Shown: one piece after another, positions 17,135 through 26,471 of the stretch
Numbering within the stretch: position 1 is the stretch's first letter
How the letters are laid out: each line of letters opens with the position of its first letter
DNA from: Abyssibacter profundi
Lineage (GTDB): Bacteria > Pseudomonadota > Gammaproteobacteria > Nevskiales > OUC007
Direction: 5' to 3'
DNA length: 64,000 nt
NCBI RefSeq assembly: GCF_003151135.1
Contig: NZ_QEQK01000017.1
Coordinates: 1 to 64,000 of the forward strand
Made by a program: the position numbers and the translations under genes
Notes under the pieces: generated by a model
Seen by the model: the letters and a program-made list of their open reading frames with translations, nothing else
What the model was told of the DNA's origin: nothing
Databases searched by the model: none

Positions 17135-17848
17135 ATGGCAAATCAAGAGAAGAAGAAAGCAGGGTTCGAGCAACCAACGATATTTGTCCCAAGTGTCGGT
17201 ACCGCATCATGGCGTGAGCGACTCGCGGACCCGGTGAAGCACTGGTCGATTGGACGGTCAGCCAGAGCCATGGCGACGTCATGGCAAAACGCGAGCGGCT
17301 TTCCATCCGAGGTCACAGAAACTTTGCAATCCGACGCGCGCTTCGCAGACATTTCACCGCTGCTGATCTTTCCCGAATGGCAGGTGCCACTGCCGGGTGG
17401 CCAGCGCCCATCCCAGAACGATGCTTGGTGCCTTGCCAGCTGTCACTCGGGTCTCGTCTCCATTGCGGTCGAGGGCAATGTCGATGAAACCTTCGGCCCG
17501 ACAGTCGGCGAGTGGCTGAAGAATGCGAGCGCTGGAAAGCAGGAGCGCCTCGCATCCCTTCAGAAGGAACTGGGGATGCCGAACGCACCGACGCCACAAA
17601 CACGCTATCAACTGCTGCATCGCACAGCGTCAGCGGTGAGCGAGGCGAAGCGATTCCACGCGATGGCGGCGATCATGGTTGTTCATTCGTTCAGCCAAGA
17701 GCATGCGTGGTTCGATGACTATCGCCACTTTGCCAAGCAATTCGGGGCAGCCTCATCGATCGGCGAATTAGTACAGCTGGGGGTAGTGAGCGGCATACCC
17801 GTGCTCACCGCCTGGTGCACTGGCCATGCGAAGTACCTACATATGTAA
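17135..17848 (+). CDS. DUF6946-like protein
   Basis: A 237-residue protein resembling, from memory, the DUF6946 family: PTIFVPSVGTASWRERLADP then KHWSIGRSARAMATSWQ near the N terminus, PEWQVPLPGGQRPSQND and VEGNVDETFGPTVGEW in the middle, and TRYQLLHRTASAVSEAKRF later. The family function is unknown. VEGNVDE sits where relatives as I recall them have VEGKVDE; if that Lys is part of a nuclease-like site, this copy may be altered. ATG 17135 is selected because the conserved part begins about 12 residues later; the open frame extends back to 17015, over the regulator start. It is divergent from the WYL gene with operator O3 between them. Confidence 0.6.
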   Translation: MANQEKKKAGFEQPTIFVPSVGTASWRERLADPVKHWSIGRSARAMATSWQNASGFPSEVTETLQSDARFADISPLLIFPEWQVPLPGGQRPSQNDAWCLASCHSGLVSIAVEGNVDETFGPTVGEWLKNASAGKQERLASLQKELGMPNAPTPQTRYQLLHRTASAVSEAKRFHAMAAIMVVHSFSQEHAWFDDYRHFAKQFGAASSIGELVQLGVVSGIPVLTAWCTGHAKYLHM

Positions 17849-17864
17849 CCCGAGGAGCAAGCGC

Positions 17865-18011
17865 TCAAAAGATTCCGACGGATATGCATCCAGCGATGGC
17901 GACAGCTGCGAGCAGCAGCACGGCGATCAACTTGGGCAGCATCCGCAGAACGTGGGGAATGGCTGAAAGCAATACGACCGCCAGCACCGAAATCAACAAC
18001 AGATCGAGCAT
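17865..18011 (-). CDS. Small hydrophobic protein, 48 residues
   Basis: A short frame (MLDLLLISVLAVVLLSAIPH at the start, then LIAVLLLAAVAIAGCISVGIF at the end in two pieces) encoding two hydrophobic stretches separated by VLRMLPK, i.e. a likely one- or two-helix membrane peptide. GGAG lies 6 bp before ATG 18011, a good ribosome site. It is convergent with the DUF6946-like gene and divergent from the tandem AAA+ gene, with operator O4a 45 bp upstream. Small membrane proteins are common effectors in abortive-infection systems, but that role here is inference. Confidence 0.55.
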   Translation of the reverse strand: MLDLLLISVLAVVLLSAIPHVLRMLPKLIAVLLLAAVAIAGCISVGIF

Positions 18012-18055
18012 CAGCGTCTCCAGAGTAGTTGGCTCGACCTAACACTACGCCCCAT

Positions 18056-18074
18056 TGCGTCATTATGCGTCGCT
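18056..18074. promoter_or_regulatory. Operator copy O4a
   Basis: TGCGTCA-TTATG-CGTCGCT with the 7-5-7 layout. It lies between the small hydrophobic ORF (minus) and the AAA+ operon (plus). A TATAGT at 18087-18092 would place a -35 region inside this site. Confidence 0.6.
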
Positions 18075-18100
18075 TCAATTGAGCTTTATAGTCGCTTGAA

Positions 18101-18119
18101 CGCGACTCCTTTTGTCGCA
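18101..18119. promoter_or_regulatory. Operator copy O4b before the AAA+ operon
   Basis: CGCGACT-CCTTT-TGTCGCA, same layout, 45 bp downstream of O4a. It overlaps an everted pair AGTCGC-TTGAAC-GCGACT at 18090-18107. It lies just downstream of the possible -10 at 18087-18092, a position suited to repression. Confidence 0.68.
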
Positions 18120-18161
18120 TTTGGCGACCAAACTACGCCTCCATTGATCGGAGTGTGTGTG

Positions 18162-20297
18162 ATGCCAAAATCAAAGACTCGCAAACGGGGGCGGAGAGCA
18201 GATGAGGCGCTCTCAGGATACTTTTCCGCCGTGCTCATACGTTACGCGTTCGGCAAGCCCGGCATCCATCGTACGCGCCCCGACCGGATCACTCGGCGCT
18301 TCGCCGGGAAGCGTTACCGGAAACTTGACACACTGGCGGACGCCCTTGGGTTCGAGGAGTGGGACGACGACCTTCATTCATTGGATGAAGTCATGAGTGA
18401 TCTGCGTCATCTGATCGAGAATTTTGATCTAAGGAAGAACAGAGAGTCGTCACTTGCAGTCGCCAAGGTTGATCACGCTAGACAAGCGATGGGACTGTCG
18501 ACTACGGAGGCGGAGTTGTTGCTCCTTGCACTTCTTTCCGCGACATGCCCGCAACTTCAAACGGCCATGTCAAACCTAGAAGCGGGCTCCGAGTTGGCTG
18601 CAAATAGGATGATTTCTCATGCCTTGGATATCAAGCCGGATAGCGTGCACGCAGCCCTCTCAAGCACTGCTCTTCTAAAGTCAGGAGGATTTCTTGAAGA
18701 ATGCCATTATGCAAGCAGTCAGCCTCGCACCCTGCAAGATCACCTTGCACTTGAAGATGACACACAACACTGGGCACGGCAGCCTCAAATCAATTCTGAC
18801 GCACTTATACATAAGGTCCTGACAAAGGCAGAACGTACGAGCCTGAATGCTTCAGATTTCAGTTACTTGGCTGATGAATTTGATCTGATGAAGGATCTGC
18901 TGCGTGGCGCCGACAGGAATGACTCAAGGGGAATTCACATACTAATCCACGGCGTCCCGGGAAGTGGCAAATCGGAACTGAGTCGTCTGTTGATCCAGAC
19001 CATTGAGGGTACGGGTTACGATATTGTTTCGGCCGAGACCGGGGGGCGACGCGACTACCTCAGCGGTGGCGAGCGCCTTGGGCGATACAGAGTCGCTCAG
19101 CAGATCCTGCGGAATAGCAAGAAGTCGTTCGTTCTATTTGATGAATGCGAAGACGCGCTGACGGCGAATGACGGGTTCGCTGCCATGTTCCGGAACGTAC
19201 GGTCTGCCATCGGGAAAGGCTGGATGACAAAACTGTTGGAATCCTCGCCCCGCCCGACCATATGGATTGCGAACGATGTAGGATGGATTGACCCAGCGTT
19301 GCTTCGGCGCTTCACATACACGCTCCACATGAAGCGGCCACCAAGACATAAGCGGCTATCGCTCGCAAAGGCAAGGGTCGGTAGCCACATAAAGGACCCA
19401 AGAATCTTGGAGTCGATTGCAGACTCATCGAGCCTGACGGCGGCGGACCTCGAACGCGCCGCGCGTGCTATGAAGCTCACTGCCACAGGCAATGCAGACG
19501 AGGACGTCAAGCGATACTTGAAAATCCTTGCGTCACGTCACGAGTCAGAGTTCAAGCCCCCAAGCGTTAACCGACTTGCAACACTTCCCTACAAATTTGA
19601 CTGGATTAACTCGTCAGTCTGCGCTGACTCCATTGCAGCGGGATTCAGGCGATGCAATCAAGGCCGCGCGGGTCTTTATGGACCACCAGGGACCGGTAAG
19701 ACGGCATTCGTAAAAGCACTAGCGCGCCAACTTGAAATCCCATTGATTCAGAAGAATGCCTCGGATCTTCTGGGGATGTATTTGGGACAGACAGAGCAGG
19801 CCATTCGAAGCGCGTTCGAGGAAGCTTCCGATGAAAATGGACTCCTCTTTTTTGACGAGGCTGACAGCCTGCTGCGCTCCAGGGGCATGGCACGCCATTC
19901 GTGGGAAGTGTCACAGGTGAATGAGTTACTCGCTCAGATCGATAACTTCCAAGGGTGCTTGGTCATCGCGAGCAACCATCATGAGAATTTTGACCCAGCC
20001 GTTGTTCGTCGAATAGACCTCAAGATCGACTTCGGCCCTCTTAAAGGCAGAGCTATTCAAGAAGTCCTAGAAGCCGCATGCACTGCACTTGGGCTCCCCG
20101 ATTCAGTCTCGGCTCAAACGATTCAACAGTCCGAACTCGAACCGAGGGACATACGGCTTGGAGATGTCGCCACAGCCCTACGGGCGACGCAGATTGCTGG
20201 GTGCCAACCAACGCTGGATGACTTATTGGCTGCAGTTGTCAGAGAACAAAAAGCGCGTGGCGCGACGGGGGCAAAGAGAATCGGTTTCATTCACTAG
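18162..20297 (+). CDS. Tandem AAA+ ATPase
   Basis: A 711-residue protein with two AAA+ modules. The first has Walker A GVPGSGKSE at about 265-273 and Walker B SFVLFDECEDAL near 323-334. The second has Walker A GPPGTGKTA near 506-514, Walker B GLLFFDEADSLL near 560-571 and the arginine-bearing AVVRRIDLKIDF further on. Residues 1-250 are unassigned and start with a basic tail (KSKTRKRGRR). ATG 18162 with GGAG 8 bp upstream is preferred over the longer frame. It opens the six-gene plus-strand run and follows two operator copies. It could be a remodelling motor that loads or licenses the nucleases encoded downstream; this is inferred. Confidence 0.82.
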   Translation: MPKSKTRKRGRRADEALSGYFSAVLIRYAFGKPGIHRTRPDRITRRFAGKRYRKLDTLADALGFEEWDDDLHSLDEVMSDLRHLIENFDLRKNRESSLAVAKVDHARQAMGLSTTEAELLLLALLSATCPQLQTAMSNLEAGSELAANRMISHALDIKPDSVHAALSSTALLKSGGFLEECHYASSQPRTLQDHLALEDDTQHWARQPQINSDALIHKVLTKAERTSLNASDFSYLADEFDLMKDLLRGADRNDSRGIHILIHGVPGSGKSELSRLLIQTIEGTGYDIVSAETGGRRDYLSGGERLGRYRVAQQILRNSKKSFVLFDECEDALTANDGFAAMFRNVRSAIGKGWMTKLLESSPRPTIWIANDVGWIDPALLRRFTYTLHMKRPPRHKRLSLAKARVGSHIKDPRILESIADSSSLTAADLERAARAMKLTATGNADEDVKRYLKILASRHESEFKPPSVNRLATLPYKFDWINSSVCADSIAAGFRRCNQGRAGLYGPPGTGKTAFVKALARQLEIPLIQKNASDLLGMYLGQTEQAIRSAFEEASDENGLLFFDEADSLLRSRGMARHSWEVSQVNELLAQIDNFQGCLVIASNHHENFDPAVVRRIDLKIDFGPLKGRAIQEVLEAACTALGLPDSVSAQTIQQSELEPRDIRLGDVATALRATQIAGCQPTLDDLLAAVVREQKARGATGAKRIGFIH

Positions 20298-20451
20298 CGC
20301 CGGTAAGCAATTCGCTTTAGCTTCATAAGTCCTTTCTAACGGTGCTTGGTAGCTTGAAGCTAACAGAGAGCATTTCGGCTTGGTCGAAAATTTTCTTGGC
20401 CTCGAGAGGAGCAACTCAAATGCAGAGCGTGCAAATGATGCGAGGAAGACC

Positions 20452-23151
20452 GTGAATCAGACCCCCAGAGTGTTCGTTCTGGCACCTGACGCCGAGTTCG
20501 CTCGTGGGCTGCGCCGCCATCTGGCAGAAGCAACTGGAGCGGTCCTTGTTCGTGTCGGGACATGGCTGGACTTGATCGAGCAGTGCCGCTCAGCGTACCT
20601 GATCGGCCCGGACCGATCAGTTGACGCGAATCTGAAAGTCGCCCAATCGGTTCCCGATGCGTTCTGGAAGGGATCACTCGCAGTCGATCCATCTGGTGTA
20701 ATGCATCACCTGCTCGCGGGCTGGCGCACAGTCCGTTGTGGCTCGTCGCCATTGACAGACTGGGCATCCCCGACGGCGGACAATTCCCGGATCGCAGAAC
20801 GCCTCCATGACTTGCAGCGGCTACAGGATTCGGCCGACTTTGCGATGCCCGATGATCTGAGAGTCATCCTTGAGATCACGCGCAAACGCCCATCACCACT
20901 CAAAACAATCAGCGTCATCATTAGCCAGCACGTGGGGTACCTTGATGAGTGGCAGAAGGCACTCTTGCAGCACTTGCGCAGGGACAGCAGGGCGAGCGCC
21001 GGGCAGCTGGAAGAACTGGTTGCAGCGTATGACGGACAGGTTGCCGCTTCGGCGGCCAGGAGCGGTTCGACGCTGCGCGCCGTCCAAGACCACTTGTTCA
21101 CGGAAAATGTGACTGAGTACCCAGGCGAGTCCAGCTTCTCCATCGCCGGCGTTCGTGACGCGTGGGAATCAGTCGATGTCACGCTGACCGCAATTCAACA
21201 TCGACTCAAAGCGGATCCGGCGCTGCGTCCAAATGACTTCGGCATCCTGCTCGTCGGGGGCAGCAACACCGAGAATCAATTACATCGTGTAGCAGCGCGT
21301 TACAGCTTGCCGATCGCAAACGCGGAGCGCAGCGTGACGATCCCCGACTACGGCGCTGAGGCGATCAAGCTCGCACTCATGGGCTGGTCTGACTTGATTC
21401 CGATCACGGCTGCCAAGTCACTTCTCACGAACCCGTTGATGCCGTGGAGCGACGCTGTCGGACGTGAGTTGGCGGCATCGCTGGATGACCGTCGCTGGGG
21501 ACTGAGGTTTTCGCGAGAGCTACCGCGGTCGGTCCGCAGTTTCGCAGAGTTCCTGTTGACGGGACTGGAGGTTCAGACACTTCCGGACGCTTTACACCGG
21601 CTCATTGAGACGCTCGACGTGACGCAAGATGAGCACTGCGCGGCTCGCACCCGAGAAGTGGCTGCAAATGTTCTCAATGCGTTCACCAGTGGCATCCGAG
21701 ACTGGGATGACTTGATCACCCAAGTGTCCGTCGGCGCCCGCCATGAGCGACTAGCCGACCCGGTCTATCAGGATGGAATCACCATCTTGCGCGAGGGCCA
21801 TCTGCCTTGGCGGCCGGTGCGCCATTTGTTCGTCCTTGATTTCGTCGACGGCCACTTTCCGACCGTTACAGGACTGCCACAGATCTTCTCGATCTCGGAG
21901 TGGACTGAGATCGTCAAGGGTGGCCTGCGAATCGAGCTGCCGCGCGACAGCGCGCAGCGAGCCCGTCAGGTATTCAAATCGCAGCTCAAGGCCGCGTCTG
22001 ACTCCGTGACGATCCTGATTCCAAGACGAGACACCTTGGGCAAGCGCGTAGAGGCATCGTCCTCGCTCTACGACATCGCCGCACTCTTCGGAGATGCGAA
22101 CGATGCGGAGTCTTTGATCCACGAGCTCGAAACGGAAACGGGCCGGAAGCATATGCCGCAGATTCCCGCTGCCGTGCCCCCTGTGGGACGAGCCCCTCGC
22201 ATGGTCGAGCCGAAGGATCTCCGGCTCCAGCAGAATCTTCTGCGCTTGAACTGTGGCGAAGGCGATCCACAACGACCGCTCTCCCCAAGCGCGATGGACA
22301 AAATGCTGGTGAGTCCTGTCGGATGGCTTCTGGCTCAGCTGGGAGCCGAACCCGGATTGTGGGAGCCGGAAGACTTTTCACCCGGGCTGACAGGATCAGC
22401 AGCACACGCAGTCTTCGAGACGCTGTTCCCCGTTGACCGCCGACCAACAGTCGCAGTGATTCGCGAGCGGACGCGCCCGTTGTTCGTGGCAGCGCTGAAA
22501 CGCCTGTCCCCATACTTGCTGGCACCGCAGTTCAGAATCGAACGCGAGTACCAAATTGGGCAAATCCAGCGTGCTGCCGAGCGCTGGTTGCAGATCCTGG
22601 AAACACTCGATGCGTCTGTGATCGAACCGGAGATCTGGCTGCAGGGCACATGGCAGAAACTCCCAATTCACGGCCAAGCCGACGCGGTGATCGACATTCC
22701 CGATGCGGGGCTCGTCATCGTCGACTTCAAGAACAGCTCTCACAAAAAGTACTTTGCAAGGATGGAGTCCGGCATGGACCTCCAAGCATCGATGTATCGC
22801 ACGATGATGGAGACAGGGGCACCGAAGCCGCGCCGCGGCACAGCCGTTGTATTGCCTGAAAACAGACCGCTCTGCGGCATCCTGTACTTCACACTCCGAG
22901 ACGGCACCGTCAGCGCCGATTTCCAACCTGCCGTCAGCATGCGCGACTGGCGCTCGACGAGCGTTGATGTCGCCGAACACGCCTCAAAAGCACTGAAAGC
23001 GCGCGTGCGCGACGCGACCCGCGGGTGCGTCAGAATCCCGCGGAAATCCGAGCTCGACGCCTGGGCAGACAACGGCGTTCCAATGTTCGCGATCGATGCG
23101 TCGCCGCTGACCCAGCGGCTTCTAATCGATGATTCGGGGGACAAGGCATGA
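20452..23151 (+). CDS. AddB-like PD-(D/E)XK nuclease
   Basis: An 899-residue protein laid out like AddB: a degenerate helicase-like N-terminal two thirds and a C-terminal RecB-family nuclease. Around residues 740-770 are ADAVIDIPDAGLVIVDFKNS and DLQASMYRTMM, giving the D...D-x-K and Q-x-x-x-Y residues. LSPSAMDKMLVSPVGW occupies the position where AddB/Cas4-type proteins have a Cys-Pro, so the iron-sulphur cluster seems absent, and no Walker A is visible near the N terminus (VFVLAPDAEFARGL). GTG 20452 after AGGAAG is the likely start; the open frame reaches back to 20380. It overlaps the AddA-like gene by 4 bp, as expected for a two-subunit helicase-nuclease. Confidence 0.8.
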   Translation: MNQTPRVFVLAPDAEFARGLRRHLAEATGAVLVRVGTWLDLIEQCRSAYLIGPDRSVDANLKVAQSVPDAFWKGSLAVDPSGVMHHLLAGWRTVRCGSSPLTDWASPTADNSRIAERLHDLQRLQDSADFAMPDDLRVILEITRKRPSPLKTISVIISQHVGYLDEWQKALLQHLRRDSRASAGQLEELVAAYDGQVAASAARSGSTLRAVQDHLFTENVTEYPGESSFSIAGVRDAWESVDVTLTAIQHRLKADPALRPNDFGILLVGGSNTENQLHRVAARYSLPIANAERSVTIPDYGAEAIKLALMGWSDLIPITAAKSLLTNPLMPWSDAVGRELAASLDDRRWGLRFSRELPRSVRSFAEFLLTGLEVQTLPDALHRLIETLDVTQDEHCAARTREVAANVLNAFTSGIRDWDDLITQVSVGARHERLADPVYQDGITILREGHLPWRPVRHLFVLDFVDGHFPTVTGLPQIFSISEWTEIVKGGLRIELPRDSAQRARQVFKSQLKAASDSVTILIPRRDTLGKRVEASSSLYDIAALFGDANDAESLIHELETETGRKHMPQIPAAVPPVGRAPRMVEPKDLRLQQNLLRLNCGEGDPQRPLSPSAMDKMLVSPVGWLLAQLGAEPGLWEPEDFSPGLTGSAAHAVFETLFPVDRRPTVAVIRERTRPLFVAALKRLSPYLLAPQFRIEREYQIGQIQRAAERWLQILETLDASVIEPEIWLQGTWQKLPIHGQADAVIDIPDAGLVIVDFKNSSHKKYFARMESGMDLQASMYRTMMETGAPKPRRGTAVVLPENRPLCGILYFTLRDGTVSADFQPAVSMRDWRSTSVDVAEHASKALKARVRDATRGCVRIPRKSELDAWADNGVPMFAIDASPLTQRLLIDDSGDKA

Positions 23152-26100
23152 GCAATTCGCTTGATGGATTGACGCTCCTGCCCGCGAGCGCTGGGTCCGG
23201 CAAGACATATACGTTGACCGAGCGGTTGACCAATGCGCTGGCCGAGGGCGATGTCCAAGCCGAGCGGATCTTGGCCGTGACGTTCACGGAAGCGGCGGCA
23301 TCCGAGTTGCGTGGTCGCATCCGGGCCCGCGTTTTGGGGAGTGGCGACCTCGTGGCGGCCCAAGGCCTGGATGAGGCTTATATCTCCACGATCCACGGTC
23401 TCGGCCTGCGAATCCTCAAGGAGTTCGCATTCGATCTTCAGAGTTCGATTGCGCCCAGACTGCTGATGGAGAACGAGCAGACGCTGTTGATCCAACTTGC
23501 GCTGTCGCGTTCTGACGCGATTCGAGAGATCGCACCGGATCTTAAGCGATTCGGATATCAGTGGACGGCGTGGTCAGGCAGCGAGGCCAGTCAGTTTCGG
23601 AACGTCGTCGCAACGCTCATTCGGCTTCTGCGCGATCTCGGAGAACCCAAACCGATCAGCGCTTTGGCCGACCAGTGCGAAAGTGAGATTCGGAGCGCCT
23701 ACGGGCAGGTGCTGAAGAAATCTACCCAAGCGCTCGCGACGTCACTTCGCAGCGCCTGTCAGGCCCTCCTCAGCGAGCATCCACACTCCCTCGTTGATAC
23801 CTGCGCCAATTCGAAGACCGCAGAGCGTGAGTTTCGGGCGGATTACGATAATCTGAGAAAGGCGGCAGACACCGACGCTGCCGAGTTCGACTGGTCACTC
23901 TGGTCCAATCTGCGAAATCTCAGGCTGCTCAAACGCGGATCACCGCCACTCCCGGACGGCTATGAATATCTGGCCACAGCGGTCATGAGTGTTGCGGCGA
24001 AGATCGAGCGACACCCGGGACCACTGAACGATGCCGTCGCGCACATGCGTGCGCTGTTCCGCTGCGCCGAGGATGCCTTGGGCGCCTACGCAGAAATGAA
24101 GCAAGCGCGCGCAGCCGTTGATTTCACCGATATGGTGACACTGGCCGCGCAATGCATGGAACAAGACCAGCTAGCCAAGCTATTGGCCAAGCGTCTGGAT
24201 CGCATTGTTGTCGACGAATTTCAAGATACGAACCCGACTCAGTTCAGTCTGATCTGGCATTTGGTGCGACAGGCGGTTCCCGCCATTTTGGTCGGTGACC
24301 CAAAGCAGTCGATCATGGGCTTTCAGGGCGCTGACGTTCGATTGTTCTCGACTCTGTTGGAGAGTTACCCGGATGCAGTGGAACCATTGCCCGGTAACTG
24401 GCGCTCCGCCCCCGGCGTCATGGACTTTATCAACGCCGCCTCGAAGGGGCTTTTTTCGAACTACGCACGGCTCAAAGCCAATGCCAAAGCGTCTGCACTC
24501 ACGCCCCTTCATGTCATCAACTTTGAGGGCAAGCGGTGGAGCAAACGGGCACGCGCGCCGCACATCGCAGATGTCATTCGGCGAAAACTGGCGAACCCTG
24601 AATGCGTGGTGAACGACAGGCACACCGGCAAGCAACGCCGCGCCCGAGGCAGTGATGTCGCGATCTTGTGCCCGACGAACAAGGATCTCGAAATCTATGC
24701 CTCCGCACTGGCGGACCTTGGCCTGCCCGCAAAATTCAAACGCGACGGATGGTTCGAGTCCGAAGAGGTGCAGATTGCATGGCACGCCCTTCAACTGGCT
24801 GCGGATCCAGAGGATCGCCATGCACAGCTGTTTTTGGCAACGAGCGATATCGGAACCCTGGACCTGCCGAAATCAGTCACCTCACTGCTGGACGACGGAG
24901 CCATCGCTGACCCGGTGGTTGATCAACTGCGGCAACTTGCGACGGGCGCAAGTGTCGATGTCTGCGACGCCGTGCCGCACATTCTGGAATCGATCGGCCT
25001 GTTTGAACACATCAGTCAGTGGGACTCGGCCCGGCAGGCCCGAGCCAACCTGCTCGCGGTCATTGGTTACGCTGAGGAATTCTCGGCCTTGCCTGCCGAC
25101 ACGCTCGCAGCGCAGGGCTTTCACGGCAAGAACCTGTCGATCTTTGTGAGCTGGCTTCTCACAGTCAAAGACCTCGATAACACCTGCCCGGATGCCGGAG
25201 TGATTGAGGAGGACGCCGTGAACATCGTCACCTGGCATTCCTCCAAGGGACGCGAGTGGCCAATTGTTGTGGTGTGCGGCTGGGACAAGAAGATCGCTCC
25301 CCGTCTTCCAGATCAATCCATCCGCTACCCCTCATTTGACGACCTCGAGCAACTCAGTCAAAAGGCCGCAATTCGATTTGTACCGAACTACGCCGTTAAA
25401 GAGAAACGCGATGCTGCGATGACTGCGTTGCAGCCAGAAGCCGAGGACGCGGCGCGGCGGGAGATCTACGTTGCCATCTCACGAGCCCGCGAACAGGTTG
25501 TACTGGAATGGCCTGAGGCCGCCCTCGCGTCTTCAGCGACAACCCGAGCCGCGCTCTTCGCAACGGAGACATCCCTCACGCTAGACGACGAACACGTTGT
25601 ACTCGGTAAGGCAAAAATCCCTGCGAGGTACACACACCTGACAGATGCTGATGCGGCGCCTGATTCAGCTGTTGGCGGCGACCAAACGAGCCAAGCGGTA
25701 TATGGACGCGCCCTGCTTCAATCAGACAACCCGGAGAGTCGAAGGGCTTTCGATTCAATCAGTCCCTCGAAGCTGCACGAGGCGGAAGGGGCCGCCGAAG
25801 ATATAGTTGTACCCATTGAGGTGCTCAAGTACGCCGATCCAATTGTATTCCCCGACACCGACGATCCCGCCGCTCTCGGCATACTGGCCCATCGCTTCTT
25901 CGAAGCCGGTAGCGAGCATCTCGATCAAGTTCGCCGCTGCGTTGAACATGAGACAGCGGCACTGTGGGGCGATGCGGCTGAGCCAATCCTGCAGTCGCTG
26001 GAACAACAGGTACTGGCTTTCGAGCGCGCGCTCGAGCGTGAGTTGGAGGTGGTCAGCATCGACGCGGAAGTCGATGTCATCGCGCTGAGTGGGGAAGCGA

Positions 26101-26327
26101 CCATCGTCTCAGGGGCGATCGACCTGGTTGCGCGAGCCCGAGACAAGACTTGGATCATCGACCACAAGACAGATCGAGATACTGACCCACACCGCGTAGC
26201 TGTGCGGCATTTGGCGCAGATAAAGGCATATCGCGAGATGCTGGAGCGACTGGAGGACTCACCAATCTCAGGCGCGATCAATCTGGTTCGATCAGGACAA
26301 CTGATCTTGCTTGGGCAAATTCGTTAG
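23148..26327 (+). CDS. AddA-like UvrD-family helicase with C-terminal nuclease
   Basis: A 1059-residue superfamily 1 helicase. Walker A ASAGSGKTYTL is at residues 13-23, motif Ia VTFTEAAASELR near 45-56, motif II IVVDEFQDTNPTQF around 355-368, motif III VGDPKQSIMGFQG near 383-395, motif V TWHSSKGREWPIVVV near 695-709 and motif VI YVAISRAREQVVL near 775-787. A PD-(D/E)XK nuclease follows (VSGAIDLVARARDK, WIIDHKTDRD, LAQIKAYREML, about 985-1035). The protein resembles AddA/RecB and should unwind and degrade DNA ends together with the AddB-like partner that overlaps it by 4 bp. It is distinct from housekeeping recombinases by its neighbours. Confidence 0.88.
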   Translation: MSNSLDGLTLLPASAGSGKTYTLTERLTNALAEGDVQAERILAVTFTEAAASELRGRIRARVLGSGDLVAAQGLDEAYISTIHGLGLRILKEFAFDLQSSIAPRLLMENEQTLLIQLALSRSDAIREIAPDLKRFGYQWTAWSGSEASQFRNVVATLIRLLRDLGEPKPISALADQCESEIRSAYGQVLKKSTQALATSLRSACQALLSEHPHSLVDTCANSKTAEREFRADYDNLRKAADTDAAEFDWSLWSNLRNLRLLKRGSPPLPDGYEYLATAVMSVAAKIERHPGPLNDAVAHMRALFRCAEDALGAYAEMKQARAAVDFTDMVTLAAQCMEQDQLAKLLAKRLDRIVVDEFQDTNPTQFSLIWHLVRQAVPAILVGDPKQSIMGFQGADVRLFSTLLESYPDAVEPLPGNWRSAPGVMDFINAASKGLFSNYARLKANAKASALTPLHVINFEGKRWSKRARAPHIADVIRRKLANPECVVNDRHTGKQRRARGSDVAILCPTNKDLEIYASALADLGLPAKFKRDGWFESEEVQIAWHALQLAADPEDRHAQLFLATSDIGTLDLPKSVTSLLDDGAIADPVVDQLRQLATGASVDVCDAVPHILESIGLFEHISQWDSARQARANLLAVIGYAEEFSALPADTLAAQGFHGKNLSIFVSWLLTVKDLDNTCPDAGVIEEDAVNIVTWHSSKGREWPIVVVCGWDKKIAPRLPDQSIRYPSFDDLEQLSQKAAIRFVPNYAVKEKRDAAMTALQPEAEDAARREIYVAISRAREQVVLEWPEAALASSATTRAALFATETSLTLDDEHVVLGKAKIPARYTHLTDADAAPDSAVGGDQTSQAVYGRALLQSDNPESRRAFDSISPSKLHEAEGAAEDIVVPIEVLKYADPIVFPDTDDPAALGILAHRFFEAGSEHLDQVRRCVEHETAALWGDAAEPILQSLEQQVLAFERALERELEVVSIDAEVDVIALSGEATIVSGAIDLVARARDKTWIIDHKTDRDTDPHRVAVRHLAQIKAYREMLERLEDSPISGAINLVRSGQLILLGQIR

Positions 26328-26471
26328 CCGTTCGGGTCCATCAGACCTGTGCACAACCGAGTATCGGATTCGATGTCTGTGACCACATCAAGCTTTCTAC
26401 AACCCGAGACGACCGTGAGAGCGCATACATGATTGGCCTTCCCTGCCGTTTAAGCAATTCAGTTCAAAGCG

